Source of the DNA: Saccharicrinis carchari
GTDB lineage: Bacteria > Bacteroidota > Bacteroidia > Bacteroidales > Marinilabiliaceae
Direction: 5' to 3'
NCBI RefSeq assembly: GCF_900182605.1
Contig: NZ_FXTB01000002.1
Location: forward strand, 310,001 to 374,000
Length of the DNA stretch: 64,000 nucleotides
The translations under genes and the position numbers were made by a program. The notes below the pieces were generated by a model. It was given only the letters and a program-made list of their open reading frames with translations. It searched no databases and was not told the DNA's origin. Shown piece by piece: positions 63,802 to 64,000 of this stretch. Position 1 is the first letter of the stretch. The number at the start of each line of letters is the position of its first letter.

Positions 63802-63838
63802 TTTTTGCCGTAAGAAGGCCGTTATAAAAAATAATTAT

Positions 63839-64000
63839 TTGAAATTTTCATCGGTGAACAAGTATAGGGTATTTTTGCAGGTAGCGGTGTGGATAGTGAT
63901 ACTGGGGAGTTGTAATAGGGCATATGCCCAAAACGACAATTCCACCATTATTGTTGAGGATACGATATACGCAAAGCCGGTTACCATTAAAACGCACTCG
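63839..64000 (+). CDS. Start of a secreted protein (probably DUF5683), cut by the window end
   Basis: A 54-codon open frame from a TTG at 63839 (or GTG at 63854) to the window edge. The first 30 residues are a signal peptide (FLQVAVWIVILGSCNRAYAQ). In many Bacteroidota the gene after parB is a DUF5683 membrane protein followed by dapB, so this is the likely identity (inference from gene order; the DUF itself is beyond the edge). Confidence 0.5.
   Translation, partial: MKFSSVNKYRVFLQVAVWIVILGSCNRAYAQNDNSTIIVEDTIYAKPVTIKTHS

Overview
The window is a chromosomal segment of a member of the Bacteroidota, probably an anaerobic or facultative marine or sediment lineage such as the Marinilabiliales (inference). 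The signs are SusC/SusD with an ECF sigma/anti-sigma pair, a hybrid two-component regulator, Bacteroidota-type -7 boxes (TAnnTTTG), weak or absent Shine-Dalgarno sequences at most genes, an NrfHA nitrite reductase, and a Bacteroidota-like housekeeping order. No rRNA, tRNA, CRISPR array or intact insertion sequence was seen.

Layout. 1-5.9 kb: the tail of a DUF2867-type protein, then an operon of a very large SLC12-like transporter fused to a P-loop ATPase and an MscS-like protein. 6-23 kb: a saccharide/ester utilisation region on the minus strand. It has an ECF sigma factor, FecR anti-sigma, SusC with STN domain, SusD, a surface lipoprotein, two endonuclease/exonuclease/phosphatase (EEP) family enzymes, a truncated sulfatase, a discoidin relic, a GH2 beta-galactosidase and a decayed second EEP copy. 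23-34 kb: a second degradative locus with a beta-helix lipoprotein, an alkaline-phosphatase-superfamily enzyme and another GH2 enzyme. It is divergent from a 1349-residue hybrid two-component regulator; three direct repeats in the shared promoter are a candidate operator. 34-36 kb: a Rof-like small protein, decayed sequence and an AT-rich methyltransferase-like gene.

36-39 kb: a porin and nrfHA (nitrite to ammonium), with a CRP/FNR-like palindrome upstream. 39.6-43.2 kb: a PadR regulator, two PspC membrane proteins and a DUF4252 protein. 43.3-48 kb: QueD and FolE (pterin/7-deazaguanine precursors), the PPSR regulatory kinase, and RimK with its RimB-like partner. 48-54.6 kb: a small secreted protein, an atypical LuxR-type regulator lacking the phospho-acceptor Asp, the GTPases Der and Era, and an unfamiliar two-gene operon that may encode a TULIP-like lipid-binding protein. 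54.7-58 kb: thrS-infC-rpmI-rplT, with infC starting at a rare ATA codon. 58-64 kb: a PepSY-type membrane protein, upp, an HldE-type kinase, parA-parB and the start of a secreted protein.

The catabolic half shows active gene wear (one duplicated and decayed gene, one truncated enzyme, one domain relic, a MITE-like element and several REP-like palindromes). The right-hand half is conserved housekeeping sequence. The least explained items are the transporter-ATPase fusion, the 51.7-53.8 kb operon, and the substrate of the two-EEP SusCD locus.
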